This document shows positions 1 to 28,119 of a stretch of DNA of 64,000 bases, piece after piece; the first letter of the stretch is position 1, and the number at the start of each line of letters is the position of its first letter. Where the stretch lies: the NCBI RefSeq assembly GCF_011397635.1, contig NC_064763.1:19729437-19793436 (forward strand). Reading direction: 5' to 3'. Source of the DNA: Epinephelus fuscoguttatus. Taxonomy: Eukaryota > Chordata > Actinopteri > Perciformes > Serranidae. A program made the translations under genes and the position numbers. A model generated the notes under the pieces. The model was given only the letters and a program-made list of their open reading frames with translations, was not told the origin of the DNA and did not search any database.

Positions 1-534
1 ACACTCCTTTCTAAAGTATGTTAAACACACCGGCGAAAACGGCCGGCAACAAAGCAACGCCTCTTGCATTTTTGAAAAGGACATGCCCTCCTGGAAATGT
101 GCGCTCCCTCTTTTCTCGTCCGCAGGGAAACAAACACACAGAGAGCTTTGAAATGGATGCCGAGAGATTTAACTCTGTTTTATCAAACGTGTGCTCAGTC
201 CACAAGATTGTGGAAATGAAGGACTTACAGCGACTTGAGCCATTTTGTACCGCTACACGTGTTTCTAGTCGGACTATGTTGAAGAGCACAGGAGTTCAGC
301 GAGCCACCAAAGGACCGCCCTGCGGATTTACTATTGGTTCTGCAACGTAGGGAGTTTTTTTAAACTCTGAAATTGTATCTGCCCATCTAAACACAAAATC
401 AGGGAGAAAGTCATCAGTCTTTAGTTAAGCAAAGCATCTAAAGACTGACTTGTGAGTCTAACTCAGCAGCAACAACAGGTTAAAAAGACAAAGATGGTTA
501 GAAGCTAAAACCCAACTATAGGCTACAGATCACA
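1..534. other. Intronic sequence of stt3a, unassigned
   Basis: The stretch lies within the stt3a intron to the left of exon 1540-1631. A 110-codon open frame on the plus strand (18-350) has no homology that I recognise and no splice or promoter context. I see no other feature. Confidence 0.3.
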
Positions 535-1192
535 GTGTAAAAGTGAACCACCACATCACTGCTGATCACCACACAAGACAATGAATATAAAGGGAAACTT
601 TGCTGATATTGAACCAGCTGTGTGGCATTGCAGTGTGTGCAGATGAACAGTGTTTAGCTTTGCCCCTGTGCTGCTGCCTGCACCTGGACCTCCGCCGCAG
701 GACGGGCAGGGATCTCTGGGGAAAGTCAAATAACGTTCATCTGTGCACAATGTGATGACACACAGCTGGTTGAATATCAGCAAAGTTTCCCTGCTTCCCT
801 TCACTGGTTCCTGTACAGCAGGGTCGCTCTTTGTTTCACTTTTATAATCATTAGAAAGCAAAAGCAGCATGTGTATACATTCAGTAGGCTACATCTTCAG
901 TAGCTAGTTAGCTAACCCTACACTTTTCAGGGTTCGATTTTGTTTTTGGAACAGGGAAGAAACGTATATCTCTCTCCAACCTCTCCAGATAACGAGTATC
1001 AATAATACACAACGTGCCCCAGGCCCAACATTTAGCTCCAAAACCAGCCGGAAAATGAAGGAAATCTGAAATGACTGCATTAGAGTCAATGGAGCACAGC
1101 TGTGTTGTTGCTGGACCCTGGTCTGAGCCGGCCCCATGCTACGTTATGATTAGCCAGTCTGCGTCTGGGGGCAGGACTTAGCGAAGGGTCCA
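535..1192 (-). repeat. Non-autonomous repeat with internal foldback, copy 1 (stt3a intron)
   Basis: This roughly 650 bp block is repeated in inverted orientation at 33159-33809 with high identity along its length. Each copy also contains its own inverted repeat: 592-649 pairs with 734-791 around an 85 bp loop. The outer end begins GACCCTTC-CTAAGTCCTGCC. Similarity stops abruptly at AGTGTAAAAGTGAACC near 534. It lies in the stt3a intron after exon 1540-1631. The open frame on the minus strand here (556-870) matches the one in the other copy only because the whole repeat is conserved; I do not regard it as a gene. Confidence 0.75.
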
Positions 1193-1458
1193 TTATGTCT
1201 ATTAAGTCATTGCATTTGGTGCTAAAAAGAAGTTATACAAATGGTCAAAAAAACCATGCTGTGATTTGATCAAAACTTTTGGCATTTGGAGATTTGAAGA
1301 CAGTAATGTCAGCTGATGTTGCAGGTGTCCTAGTGGGGTGGAAGATGTTAACCCATGTGAGGTACAAAGTTAAAAGGATAATGGAAATACACCTTTCTTA
1401 ATACATGTTTTTTGATTTACTTCAATTATGCTTAATGTTGTGAGTGCGCGGTCCTCTA

Positions 1459-5831
<4,373 letters not shown>

Positions 5832-6725
5832 TTTGGCGAGGGTAGGGACAGTTCACCGTACTACCTGATGAAGAGACAGACAAGCACTGTAAAAGACTAC
5901 AAACAGGAGAACTGTTTAGTAAAAGTCAACCTTGCCTTACATAAATATATATATGTAAGTGTACTTTTTAGAAATGCATCATGCATTATAACAAATCCAT
6001 GTCAATGCCAGGCTGTAAGCAAGCCAGATTCTCATAAAATCAAAGTCTTCCAGCTGTTAGGAGCCAACTTCATGTCCAGCCCAACCAGATAAGGCCACGC
6101 ACTAAAATGTGGCGTCAGGAACCAGGAAGCACGTCCACTCTGGAAAACTTCTGCAGGGATTTGTGCCTGCTGTCTTTAATTTAGTGCATTTAGCAAAACC
6201 AAAAAACATACAGCTCAACAGACCTGTAATAAATGCTAAGTTCAAAGGTAGCACTACCTGAGCTAACCTTAGAAGAACTGACAGTTAACCAACCTTTACA
6301 GTTTCACATAGCAATGACATGAGCAGCATCGTTGTTCACTAAGTTACCTATTGGCACGAATACTGTGCACATTTCTGAATGAAAGCATTGTTATTATAGC
6401 ACAGACAACATCTTATAGCTGCTCAGCATCAGGCCGGCTAAGTGTTGATGCTGCTTCCTTCCAGTTAAAAGTGTGAGAGTAACGTTAGCTAGCAATGCTA
6501 ACCTGCTAGCTGCTGTATAATGAACGCCCCAGCCCCGCGCCTCCTCTCCGACTTATTTTACAAATACCAGCGACTCCTTCACATGTGGCAGCAGGACGAC
6601 AGCCTAAAATAAAAACTGGTGCTCCTAAATGAGCTAAAAGATTTAATATTTAATGTTCAGTAGGACTCACCCGCTCCGTTCCTGTTACTCATACACTATT
6701 CACACACAACCTTCACCGTGAGCTA
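5832..6725 (-). other. stt3a: stt3a 5' UTR: second-exon leader, 5' intron and non-coding first exon
   Basis: Upstream of the stt3a ATG, the exon continues to 5864, where a pyrimidine tract and AG acceptor are seen on the minus strand. A matching GTGAGT donor ends a putative non-coding first exon at 6671. That exon probably extends to about 6720. The 0.8 kb intron between them holds no open frame that I recognise. Confidence 0.6.
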
Positions 6726-6830
6726 GTCCCACCCCAACCGCGGTATGCTCCGCGTTTATTGGTTGAGCGTCAGTCAACAGTAATTCTACATGAATGCGAT
6801 TGGTTCGTCGGCTGTCATTCAAACTTGGTC
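6726..6830 (-). promoter_or_regulatory. Putative stt3a promoter with two CCAAT boxes
   Basis: Two CCAAT boxes on the minus strand (ATTGG on plus at 6758-6762 and 6799-6803) lie 41 bp apart, just upstream of the inferred first exon. A GC-rich, CpG-containing stretch (about 6736-6755) follows them. Paired CCAAT boxes are typical of NF-Y-driven housekeeping promoters. I looked for the CCAAT-N9-CCACG stress element and did not find it. The transcription start itself is inferred. Confidence 0.4.
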
Positions 6831-7239
6831 CCCTACCTTGCCGCTGTAGTGTAGTGACGTGTCCTTAGTGAGGAGGAGAGGCCCCCTAGTGGTGGAAAAC
6901 TCTCAGGACAACGTCATCTCAGTGGTGCAGCCGAAGTCAAAATATTAACTGTTAGCAGCTATATGACAGTTAATGGTTGGTTCAGTGGTATAAAGCCTGT
7001 TGTTTAGATTATTTTCCTCAGTGACCGGGTAGTGCCAGCCATGGATGGATTACTGAACACTGGGCACACTGGGCACAGGTCCAGGGGCCCCAGAATGTCA
7101 GGAGCCCCCCTTGTCTTTATCTGTAAAATGTTACTCAAATTAACACCAATGGGCCAGGAAGAGACTCGAAATGACCATAAAAATACAACAAAGCAATGCA
7201 AAGGAACTGCCTAGAGACATGAAATCACTCCAAAGGTAT

Positions 7240-8460
7240 ATTAAATAACTACAAAAGGGGAAAAGAACCACAAAGACACACAAAAAGACACAAAATTACT
7301 AAAAAAATAGGTCAAAACAACCACAAAAGAGCACAAAACGGCCACAGACGAGACAAACTGACCCCAGTTAGACACAAAATGGCTACAAAGAAACAAACAA
7401 CTAAGGATGAGACAAAATGACAGCAAAAGACACAAAATTACTACAAAAAGGGTCTAAACAACCACAAAGAAACACAAAATGACCAAGTACGAGACAAAAT
7501 GACCCCAAAAGATACAAAACGACTTCAAACAGACACAAAAAAACAAAGCCATGCAAAGGGACTGCAAAAACACACAAAATCACTTAAAAAACACACAAAA
7601 TAACTACAAAAGGAGGAAACAATCACACAGAAACATGAAATGACCAAGAGAAGACACAAAAACAGATCAAAACAATCACAAAGAAACACAGAACGACCAA
7701 AGATGACACAAAATTAATTTTAAAAAAAAACAGTCAAAACAACAACAAAGAAACATAAAACAACCAAGGACAAGACAAAATGACCCCAAAAAGACACAAA
7801 ATGACTACAAAGAAACACAAAATGACCAAGGACAAGACAAAACGACTTTGAACAGACACAAAAGGACAACAAAGCCATGCAAAGGGACTGCAAAAACACA
7901 CAAAATCACTTAAAAAAAGACACAAAATAACTACAAAAGGAGGAAACAATCACATAGAATCAGATGAAACAACCAAGAGAAGACACAAAAACAGATCAAA
8001 ACAATCACAAAGGAACACAAAACAACTAAGAACGAGACAAAAGGACCTCAAAAAGACACAAAATGACTACAAAGCAACACAAAATGACCAAAAATGACAC
8101 AAAATTCCTTCAAAAACCAGTCAAAACAACAATAAAGAAATACAAAACAACCAAGGACAAGACAAAATGACCCAAAAAAGACATAAAATGACTATGAAGA
8201 TACACAAATCGACCACAAAGGGATGCACAGGAATTGTAAAAGACACACAGTCACTTCAAAGAGACACATAATAACTGCGAAAAGGGGAAACAACCACAAA
8301 GAAACACAAAAAAACTTAAAGTGACAAAACAACTACAAAGAGATGCAAAATGAAAAAAAAAACAACACAAAATGACCTTAAAGACACGGGACAACAAAAT
8401 GCTGCATAGCAACCACAAAGGGACTCAAAATGAATACACACAAAATTACTACAGACATGA
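7240..8460. repeat. 1.2 kb degenerate minisatellite (ACAAAATGAC-type units)
   Basis: About 1.2 kb consists of imperfect repeats of roughly 18-20 bp, built from ACAAAATGACC, AAAGACACAAA and ACTACAAAGAAAC. A larger periodicity is visible: blocks beginning around 7547 and 7867 share a long run (CCATGCAAAGGGACTGCAAA, then a second run with CACAAAATCACTT). The open frames on the minus strand that read FVSL or FCVF repeats are products of this composition, not genes. The array lies between the end of ei24 and the promoter of stt3a. Confidence 0.9.
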
Positions 8461-8819
8461 AACTGTGTCTTGCTCCTGTGTAGGAGATGCAACAGGGCCC
8501 ACTGTCTAATAATCAGCCCATGGCACCAGCCTTCTCTGGTGACCAAAATAACGTCACCGTAACAGATTTTCTTTCTAACATATAGCACTTTGTATAGAGT
8601 ACTGCAAACACACTGTATCTGCTCATATTAACCCTGCTGTATTATTATAATAAATGGCACACATTGATTTGAAATAGGGGATATGCGTTAATTCAGTGTG
8701 TCCGCTTTCTCTGTGAGGTGTCGAACCAACTCTTGGTGTGGCCCAAACTGCCCCATCTTCATCTTTTCACTGTCGACTCTGACACGTCCTGCCGAGCAAA
8801 ACCCAGAACACAGTGATGA

Positions 8820-10104
8820 AAATACTGAATACTGACCAATTTTATTGAAATCAGACATATTACTTTTACAAAACCTCAGTCACATACATCAGTCTGCACA
8901 AACACTATGTTCTTCTTACAATGATTGCACACTGTTTCAAAAATCATGGCCCCCTCCCCATGACCTCTGACGAGTGAAAGAAAGTCTGGTGACCGGGTCG
9001 CTGCATGGTGGCGGACTTCTGGTTGAACATTCAGGATGTATTAACATTATATACAGCGTGTAAAATCAAACAGCAGATGATCTGCGGGGACCGTATATAT
9101 TTGCTTCAGCTCTATGGGGGAAAACTAGAGGCAGCAGGTCAAGGCTGATCACCCATTTGTCAGGATGTAGAGTCTTAAAGTGTGCGTCTCCTTCCTTTGT
9201 TACAGAGCTTAGCATTTTAGTGGTTGAAGTGAAATAAACAAAACATAGATGCAACAGTTTGGCAGTGTCATCTCACCTATAACCTACTGAATTCACACAG
9301 CTTCTCCTCTGCTGGTGTCACCCTGTGATTTGCAACATCTCATCAGACAGTGTTGTGAGCTTTAATTTGGGATGAGACCCCAAGCTAACAAGAGTGACTT
9401 TGTTATTTGGTTTCCATAACTAAGGTCACCAATACTTTTCTTTACAGCAGCTCCTGAACTGTTTTATATATTCTACTAAAAACAAAGCTCTTACAGGATA
9501 AAAAAGTCTCCCTTTTTTTTTTAACTATACAAGGTTATTCCTGGAACTGCTAGGACACCATCATTTGACAGAAGACATATGCATGTGCAACAAAACATTC
9601 AATCTGTGAGGAAGGAATGTGACTTGCAACATCGAGAAAACATGAACTGTAGGTAAAACAAGACTGTGCTTCGCTTCTGCAAACAAGCCCCTTCGGTTTA
9701 AAAAAATCCTTTCAGTCACAAGTTTGCTTCAACATATTAAAACTACACCGTTTCTTGTGCTGTAGTTTATTAAAGGAGAGTCACTCAAATGGCACATTAT
9801 ACAAAACAAAACAAAAAAAAAAAAAAAAATACAATTAAAAGTAAATCCACAAAAGAAAACAAGTCAAGAGCTGAGTATATAATGTGTTTTGAGTGTGAGG
9901 CACGGGGCAGTCGATTTTTGTGTCACACTGAAAAATGTGTCTGCAAATGGGGACAGATATCAGATAAAAACATGTAAACCCTTCGTCCTAAACCACACAT
10001 CATCTTCATTAAAGGAGATCCTTCTGGAAGAATCACTTTATCACATTGGGTGCAGCCACTCATCAAACGCGTTCCTGCTTTCCTATATCCTTGAGGTGGA
10101 CCCG
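8820..10104 (-). other. ei24: ei24 3' UTR with poly(A) signal
   Basis: The last ei24 exon continues past its TGA at 10105-10107 without any coding potential that I can recognise. A canonical AATAAA on the minus strand (TTTATT on plus, 8841-8846) would place the cleavage site near 8820, giving a 3' UTR of about 1.28 kb. A poly-A run at 9809-9829 on the plus strand is low-complexity sequence within it. Confidence 0.6.
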
Positions 10105-21761
<11,657 letters not shown>

Positions 21762-22279
21762 CTCTGGACCAGCTGCAGATCCATCAACTGCAGAAGGAGG
21801 GGGTGCTGGTGACCTGGTGGTCAGCTCTCATGGCAGGGAGGGGCTCACCCAGTAACCTACCACAAACCAAAACCAAGGACATAAAGTGAGGACAAGAGCT
21901 AGCAGGTGGAACTCTTTGCACAAATTTACAATAACAACTAAAAATGCTGATCTAACCTGCAGAACTCACATTGGTATGCTAGGAGATTGAATTGCAAGCT
22001 TAATTTTCCCACCCATGTCAGCTTTATCCAATAGCATTACTAGAACTCAGCACATTCATGTAAAATAATCACTTGTGGTTGATGCATTAGCAACATTTGT
22101 ATTTCTAAATGTGGTAGTTCCTCGTGTGCATACACGAAAATCAAATTTTCCAGTGTTACATTGCTGTTATTTCACTTCAAATTAATTGAATGATGACAAA
22201 AATCTTCTGGTCTTGAAACAGTTCAAAGATAAATTTACCACCTTTTCGATACTTACATTAAAGGTCTAGCCCAAATTAC

Positions 22280-22570
22280 ATGCCCAGTCTCTTTCACTAG
22301 CCTGGTGTGACTACATATTTTGACAAATAAACGCCTGCCTCAAATAGTATATATACCGTAAAACTTTGATTAAAAGCCTAGTCCTTTTTTACTAACCTGG
22401 TATGGCTACACATTTTGACAAATAAAGGCCTGTCTCAATTAGACGCATGGTCTGGTTGCCAAGCAGTTCTTTATTTTAATTTTTTTTATAGGAGTTCTTC
22501 GGAAAAAACCAGGTTGTTGGCTACTTCATATTATACATCCATTCCCCTATTACCCCGTAAGTTATTCATT
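22280..22570 (+). repeat. Dispersed repeat, copy 1 (inverted partner at 34065-34300)
   Basis: The segment containing ACAAATAAAGGCCTGTCTCA, TGGTCTGGTTGCCAAGCAGT and CCCGTAAGTTATTC recurs in inverted orientation in a dmpk intron. Within this copy the short unit ACTA-CCTGGT-TG-CTACA-ATTTTGACAAATAAA occurs twice (22296-22330 and 22389-22430). It probably derives from a DNA transposon. No end could be fixed exactly. Confidence 0.6.
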
Positions 22571-23736
22571 TTCCTTTAGTCCATAAGAATCAAACGTGTT
22601 CTTCATAAAAAGTAATCCAAGTTGTGAGTACTGTTTTAACAGGACCGTAACTCCCTCTCTCTGATGCCTTGTCTGTCAGAGCTAGATCAAATGAATGATT
22701 CATACATGATGTATTATTTGAAGCCTGATTTTTAAACAAGTAATATTCAAACTGGTTCAAATAAACAATTGTATTTCCGATCTTTTCTGAGCAACAGTTT
22801 TGTGTCAAAGGAATTAAAGGCCTGTCCCAAATATAAGCCTGTTGAGTTCAGTAATTTAAGCAGTAATAGCCCAGGCTAATAATTGAAGTTTTCCTGTATA
22901 TATATTTGGTAGTCATTTTGTGCTGATTCACAGCTGTTATAACTTGATTTGTTTCTGTAACCAACAACATCAACTACTTTGGATCACATTGGATGATGTA
23001 ATGCTAATTTGTGATTTGTCACTTCTCTCTAAACTGTGAATTATTTCCTTTGACACTACACTATAAACTTGTTGTGGTCCTTCAGAAGTTAAACAACATC
23101 ACACAAAGAAAACACAGGAAACAAACTACTTTCTAACTTTATGAATAGTGTGAAAAACAGGATCTGATGTTAATGTTACCTAACTGTCAACAGGAAAGCA
23201 AAGCTAACATCTGCATAATAACTGCTGCTATTGTTCTGTCCTGTCTAACAAACCCATTAATGTGTTTGCATGGTAACGTTATAAAACAGCAGCGTCACCT
23301 CTTCATTTCCCAAATGGACTGAATCAGTTGAACACGTTTTGTACCGAGATAAAAGTTAAACGTTGATTCAGCCAGTGTCTCTTAACCATAACGTTACTAT
23401 TTGTGTAAGTTAACGTTAGCAAGCTGACTCAGTGGGTTAGCTTTAGGAGGTGTAGCTAACAGTCAGTGTTAGCTAGCTCTCTGGCTTGCCGAAAAGTCCA
23501 AACTATTTGACATGTGAAGACCCTCATTATGTCGCCGGTCATGATGCCTCTGGTTTTATTATCTTTGACTTGTCTAGTTGGTTTGTTAAGTGCTCTGCTA
23601 GCTTGTGTGTCTGTGTTGCTAGCTAACTGTTACCGCTCAATAACTAATTTAACTGTGATGTGTGTCGTTGAGACAACACCTCGACAAGCGAGTAAAGTCA
23701 CACAGAGCTCACAGATAACGGCGGTGTCGTCCTTAC

Positions 23737-23860
23737 CTCATGCGACAGGCTCAGGGTTGTGATAACTTCGGTAATTCTTTCTTTCGCCCCCCTTAATGTG
23801 ACAACAACAACACTTAACAGACACTACCAGCCAGGGCCGTGCAAAACATATTGCGCAAGC
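23737..23860 (-). other. ei24: ei24 non-coding first exon and promoter region
   Basis: A strong GTAAGG donor on the minus strand closes an exon at 23737, and the next acceptor lies at 21856, just above the ei24 start codon. The exon is therefore inferred to be the untranslated first exon. Upstream, at about 23875-23895, the minus strand reads ACTACATTTCCCATG, which resembles the ZNF143-type element ACTACAATTCCCAGC of housekeeping promoters. A plus-strand open frame at 23514-23762 overlaps the exon and is taken as chance. Confidence 0.5.
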
Positions 23861-24091
23861 TCCGACTTCAGGGGAACATGGGAAATGTAGTCCTCCTGGT
23901 GAACGTCTCATTTAGGGACTGTTCGTTACTTATGAGGGGCTGGGGGGGTGATACAAAAAGGGGAGGCATGTCAAATTTAAAAAATATACTTTTTAAACTT
24001 AAATAGTTGTATTTTGTTTTATTTTACCGCCATTGTTTCTTTTAACACTTTCTCTGCCAGAGTGTTATTTTGAGAAAGATTAAAAGATTAT

Positions 24092-24467
24092 TCATTCATC
24101 TTCTAACCGCTTCATCCTCTTGAGGGTCGCGGGGGGGGGGGGGGCTGGAGCCTATCCCAGCTACAGCTACAGAGGCAGGGTACACCCTGGACAGGTCGCC
24201 AGACTATCGCAGGGCTGACACATAGAGACAAACAACCATTCACGCTCACATTCACACCTACGGACAATTTAGAGTCTCCAATTAACCTAGTCCCCAAATC
24301 TGCATGTCTTTGGACTGTGGGAGGAAGCCGGAGTGCCCGGAGAGAACCCACGCTGACACGGGGAGAACATGCAAACTCCGCACAGAAGGGCTCCCACGCC
24401 CGGGATCGAACCGGCAACCCTCTTGCTGTGAGGCGAGAGTGCTAACCACCACACCACCGTGCCGCCC
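24092..24467 (-). mobile_element. tRNA-derived SINE with a perfect 15 bp target-site duplication
   Basis: The element is flanked by identical 15 bp copies of AGATTAAAAGATTAT at 24077-24091 and 24468-24482. Read on the minus strand it begins GGCGGCACGGTGGTGTGGTG with GTTAGCACTC (A-box-like), then GGTTCGATC (B box, about 24403-24413), and ends with the LINE-like tail GGGATAGGCTCCAGCC plus GAAGCGGTTAGAAGATGAATG. A 14-base run of G/C lies near 24129-24143. Two features point to a fairly recent retroposition: the intact promoter boxes and the perfect duplication. It lies just upstream of the ei24 promoter. Confidence 0.85.
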
Positions 24468-24574
24468 AGATTAAAAGATTATGAGATTAAAAAATGCATT
24501 TTTTTTTCAAAGCGTGTCATTTTTAAGTACAAAATCAAAATCACATTTACATTTTTTTGCTTTTATTCTCTCAT

Positions 24575-24655
24575 TTCCTTGTGTCAGCTGGGATCGGCTC
24601 CATCCCCTCAGCAACCCTTAACAGGATAAGTGGTTACAAACAATGAATGGATAAT
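24575..24655 (+). mobile_element. Tail fragment of a SINE/LINE
   Basis: GCTGGGATCGGCTCCATCCC, then AACAGGATAAGTGGTTACAA and AATGAATGGATAA match the 3' tail shared by fish SINEs and their partner LINEs, here in plus orientation. Only the tail is present. Confidence 0.6.
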
Positions 24656-25371
24656 TGAAAACTTTGTCAGTATAAGAGTTAGGGGATATATGGATAGGAA
24701 TAAGTAAGATATACTTTAGTTTCCTATTTTAAGTTAAGTTAATGTTACTAATTATCTGATGTGCAGACTAATACTTAACAGTTCCACATCATTTTAATGT
24801 GGTATCTAGGAAATACATGTGTAGGTGATAGTGTGGCCAGTGATTGTATCGGGTGGCTGTAGAGTTTGTCTCACACCGTGTACAAAGATGTTTGGTTTAT
24901 CTGGGAAAACATGCAGACATCACTTCATTACCTCACTAAATTCTTTATTCTCGCAATGAACCATTATGGTATGTTTAGGCAAAGGACATACCACACTGTC
25001 ACTGGTCAACAACATTATGGATGATCTTTAAAGCGACACTTACCTTTCTGGAAATTTTATGCTTTTCTTTGTTTAGGTTAAAATGCTATTAATAAGCTGA
25101 TGGCACACTAAAATGTAAGTGAATACCACCAGAAATAAAAACTCAGAATTATACCAATCTCATATGGTTCTAAGAAAACTCCGGCCAATGAATGCAATAA
25201 TTCAAACCGAATGCAATGATTGGCCAAGCGTCCTGTCTGTCTTTCCCATGTGAAGGCCTCCGACTGACGTAACCGCTCGCGTAATATCGACTCTGCTTTC
25301 GAGCGATGGTGAAGACTGATGCAGCTTCATCCTGAGCTAAAAAGGGACAAGATGGTCGCAGAGTTTCTGCT

Positions 25372-25885
25372 GGACAGGTATTTTTAGTTTGCCTCTTATG
25401 TAACATAGGCTATAATGTTATATATGACAACACAGCATCCAGTTGCTAATGGTTAGCCTACTGTAGCTTAACGTTGCCTGAGCCTCAGTATTATCTTCCT
25501 TGTATGTTGCCAGTCACCAGTACTAACTAACGTTAGCGTTTACGTTATATTATAAAACACATTAGTCATCACTGACCCTGGATAAGTTTCAAAACTCCGT
25601 GGCTGCATTTGACTGTGGAGGACAGGTAACGTTATGTTTAGTTTGCTTCTAATATAACATAAAATGTTATACGACAACACAGCATCCAGTTGCTAATGGC
25701 TAACATTAGCCTACTGTAGCGTAGTCTCTGAAACATTAGCGTAATATTCCTTGTGCATTTCCACTTACTAGTAACGTTAACGTTACTATCTAACGTTAGC
25801 ACTGTCACCTTATTCTAAAACTCATCAGTCATCACTGACTCCAGTTGAGTTTTAAGATTCCGGGGTTGCATTTGACTGTCTTGGT
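25372..25885 (+). repeat. Tandem duplication of a 248 bp unit
   Basis: Copy 1 (about 25372-25619) and copy 2 (about 25620-25885) align along their length. Shared marks are GGACAGGTA, TTTAGTTTGC, GACAACACAGCATCCAGTTG, GCCTACTGTAGC, AACGTTAGC, CATCACTGAC and TGCATTTGACTGT. They differ by many substitutions and small indels, so the duplication is not recent. No coding function is evident. Confidence 0.8.
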
Positions 25886-28119
25886 TCCAACGTTACACTC
25901 GCTCTCCTCTTCCGTGTATCTAACGTTACCTTGCCAACGCCTACATTTATCATAGTCGTAATGAGGACGTAATGGAGGAGGGGGGAGTAGGCCTTTGGAG
26001 GGAGGTGGAGTTGTAGGAGGAGGGGGATGGGACTTTGGAGGGAGGCGGGAGTTGTGGATGTTCAAATTTGTGTGCTGTGTGAAATGCAAGAACGCTAAGA
26101 GTAGCTTTAACTATTTTTAAGTATTTAAGTAATAAAGTGAAAAAAAACAAAACAGTTTAGTGAGTGTTGTCATTGCTAACCAGCACATGCTAGCATGGGT
26201 TTGAGCTTTCATCTTTTCATATTAGTTGAGAAGCTATCTAAGCTATCTCATGAAGACAGTATCTTAACATTGTAATTGAGACACACATCATGATGAAAAA
26301 AAACAAAACAAATAATGTAAAATAATTTGTAATGCCTGTATTTGATTTATTCAGTGCCAGTACTTGTTTCAGTGCTAATACAACTTTCCAATATGTGATT
26401 GATTTACTTCATTTATTTGAGTTTAATTATTATCATTGTGTCATGCATAAATATTATGCCCAGCCCAAACAGGCTCACAAGACACCATTATTTAGAAAAA
26501 GAGACCCGAAACCAGAATAGCAACATAAATTACAAATAATACTAAACACATAAAACCACTTTGACATTTTTTTCAAAGCTATAGAAACAAAGTAGCCAAC
26601 TTCTAAACATTAAAATGACACATCCATTCCTTTCTGCCATCATCAGTGCACCAAAACATCTCTCAAATACAACATTTCCAATGCCAGTGTGTGCTTTTTC
26701 AGTTCAGGACTGGTTTTCAAATTAATTTTCAGTTCCAAAATATAAAGTGCCCGCCCTGGCTACTGGCCTGGTTGAGGTTATGGGGGAAGCTGCAGCACCA
26801 AACAGAGCTGGCATTAGAGTGTCAGCGAAATAATAGTGAGAAAGGCACATTATGATTTAACTTTATCAGTATAGCTTCAGGGAATTTGGGGTTTAAAAAA
26901 CCTGAGGAAGAATTCACATTCTACAGTTTGACATAAATCACACATGATGAGATTTTAAGGCCTGATTCTGGTAAATTCAAAACAGTCGAATTCTTAAATG
27001 CGACCATTTTAAGGCAAAAACTTCAAATTCAAGTAAAGAGATATCTTATACCCTGAAATATCATACATTTACATCAGAATTATATTCCTGGCGATGTGTA
27101 GAGAGCTTTGAAATAGCCATTTAGACAATTGTGTAGAGGGATAAAATGTGATAATTTAATTATTATGAATAATGTGGGGGAAAGAAACAGACATTTTTGG
27201 TAGTATAGGCATAAATTTCATGGGGAGTAGGATTGCATTGGAGGACTTTGGACTGGCTTTAGCTCTACAGGCCTGGTTATAATGGCAACACTGTATGTCT
27301 GCATGAAGATGACTGGATGTGGAGTCAGCTGATAGCCACACAGCTGTGAATGAGCCAGTCAGTGTGAAGCATGAATGACACAGCTGCTGTCAGTACGGCC
27401 TGAATTATCTCCGTGCTTCATATCTGATGTTACACACTACACATCTGCCACTCAGCTATGTTTGCCTTATTTCTGCAGCACACCTTTCACACTGTAAGAG
27501 CCTGTGCTGGCCCCGAGCTAATATAGAGACGTCACTATTACTAACCCTTTAAATACGAAACAAGGCACAGCAAAAACATGCCTATAGTAGTGCAACACAA
27601 GAACAAACAACCCCTAGGTGCATATAAATGATACTCAAGAGATTCTGGCCCCTCTCTGTGTCACTCAAATAAAAACATCATTGTCATTGTCACACATTAA
27701 AGTTGAGTCTTTCCCTCAGTGTGCTCTCAACTCAGTGCATCTCTATCGTGGCGTTCAGTCTGGTAAGCAGGTCAGAAGATGTCCCCGTCTTTTCTTCCTC
27801 ATTAGCTCCCAGCAGTCTGACCTACCTTTCTCATCACATCAGTTGGAAAACCGCATTACAGTATGAAAATGGTGTACAGTAATGACCCTCAGCAGCTCTC
27901 ATTAGAAGCATTTTAGTCCTGCTTCTCCTTTGTCTTGGAAAGTTTAGGAGGCTGAGGGGTGGGGCAGGGAGTGAGAGTGGAGCGGGGGCTCAGCTGTCCT
28001 GCTACAGTGGGAGAAGTCAGCATGTGCCAACTTTACAGCACATTCAGGAGAGCTCAGTGTTACAGTGTCTCTCCCAGGCTTGGAGCTCCCCCCCCTCTGC
28101 ACACACCAGCAGGTATGAC
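25886..28119. other. Spacer between ei24 promoter and dmpk; probable dmpk 3' UTR in right part
   Basis: The part next to 28119 must contain the dmpk 3' UTR, but I could not fix its poly(A) site. A TTTATT on plus (AATAAA on minus) occurs near 26411 and others are possible. No CTG (plus CAG) expansion like that of the human DMPK 3' UTR is present. I recognise no gene in this stretch. Confidence 0.4.

Noticed and set aside
18..350. 110-codon open frame on plus strand
   Set aside because: It lies in an stt3a intron on the opposite strand, resembles no family that I know, and has no promoter or splice support.
556..870. 104-codon minus-strand frame similar to the plus-strand frame at 33473-33787
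   Set aside because: Both lie inside copies of the same dispersed repeat. The frames agree because the DNA repeat is conserved, with no domain, start context or splice evidence.
7401..7949. Several minus-strand frames rich in Phe, Val and Cys that look like membrane proteins
   Set aside because: They are translations of the ACAAAATGAC minisatellite.
23514..23762. 82-codon plus-strand frame with a hydrophobic start resembling a signal peptide
   Set aside because: It overlaps the inferred untranslated first exon of ei24 on the other strand and has no further coding support.
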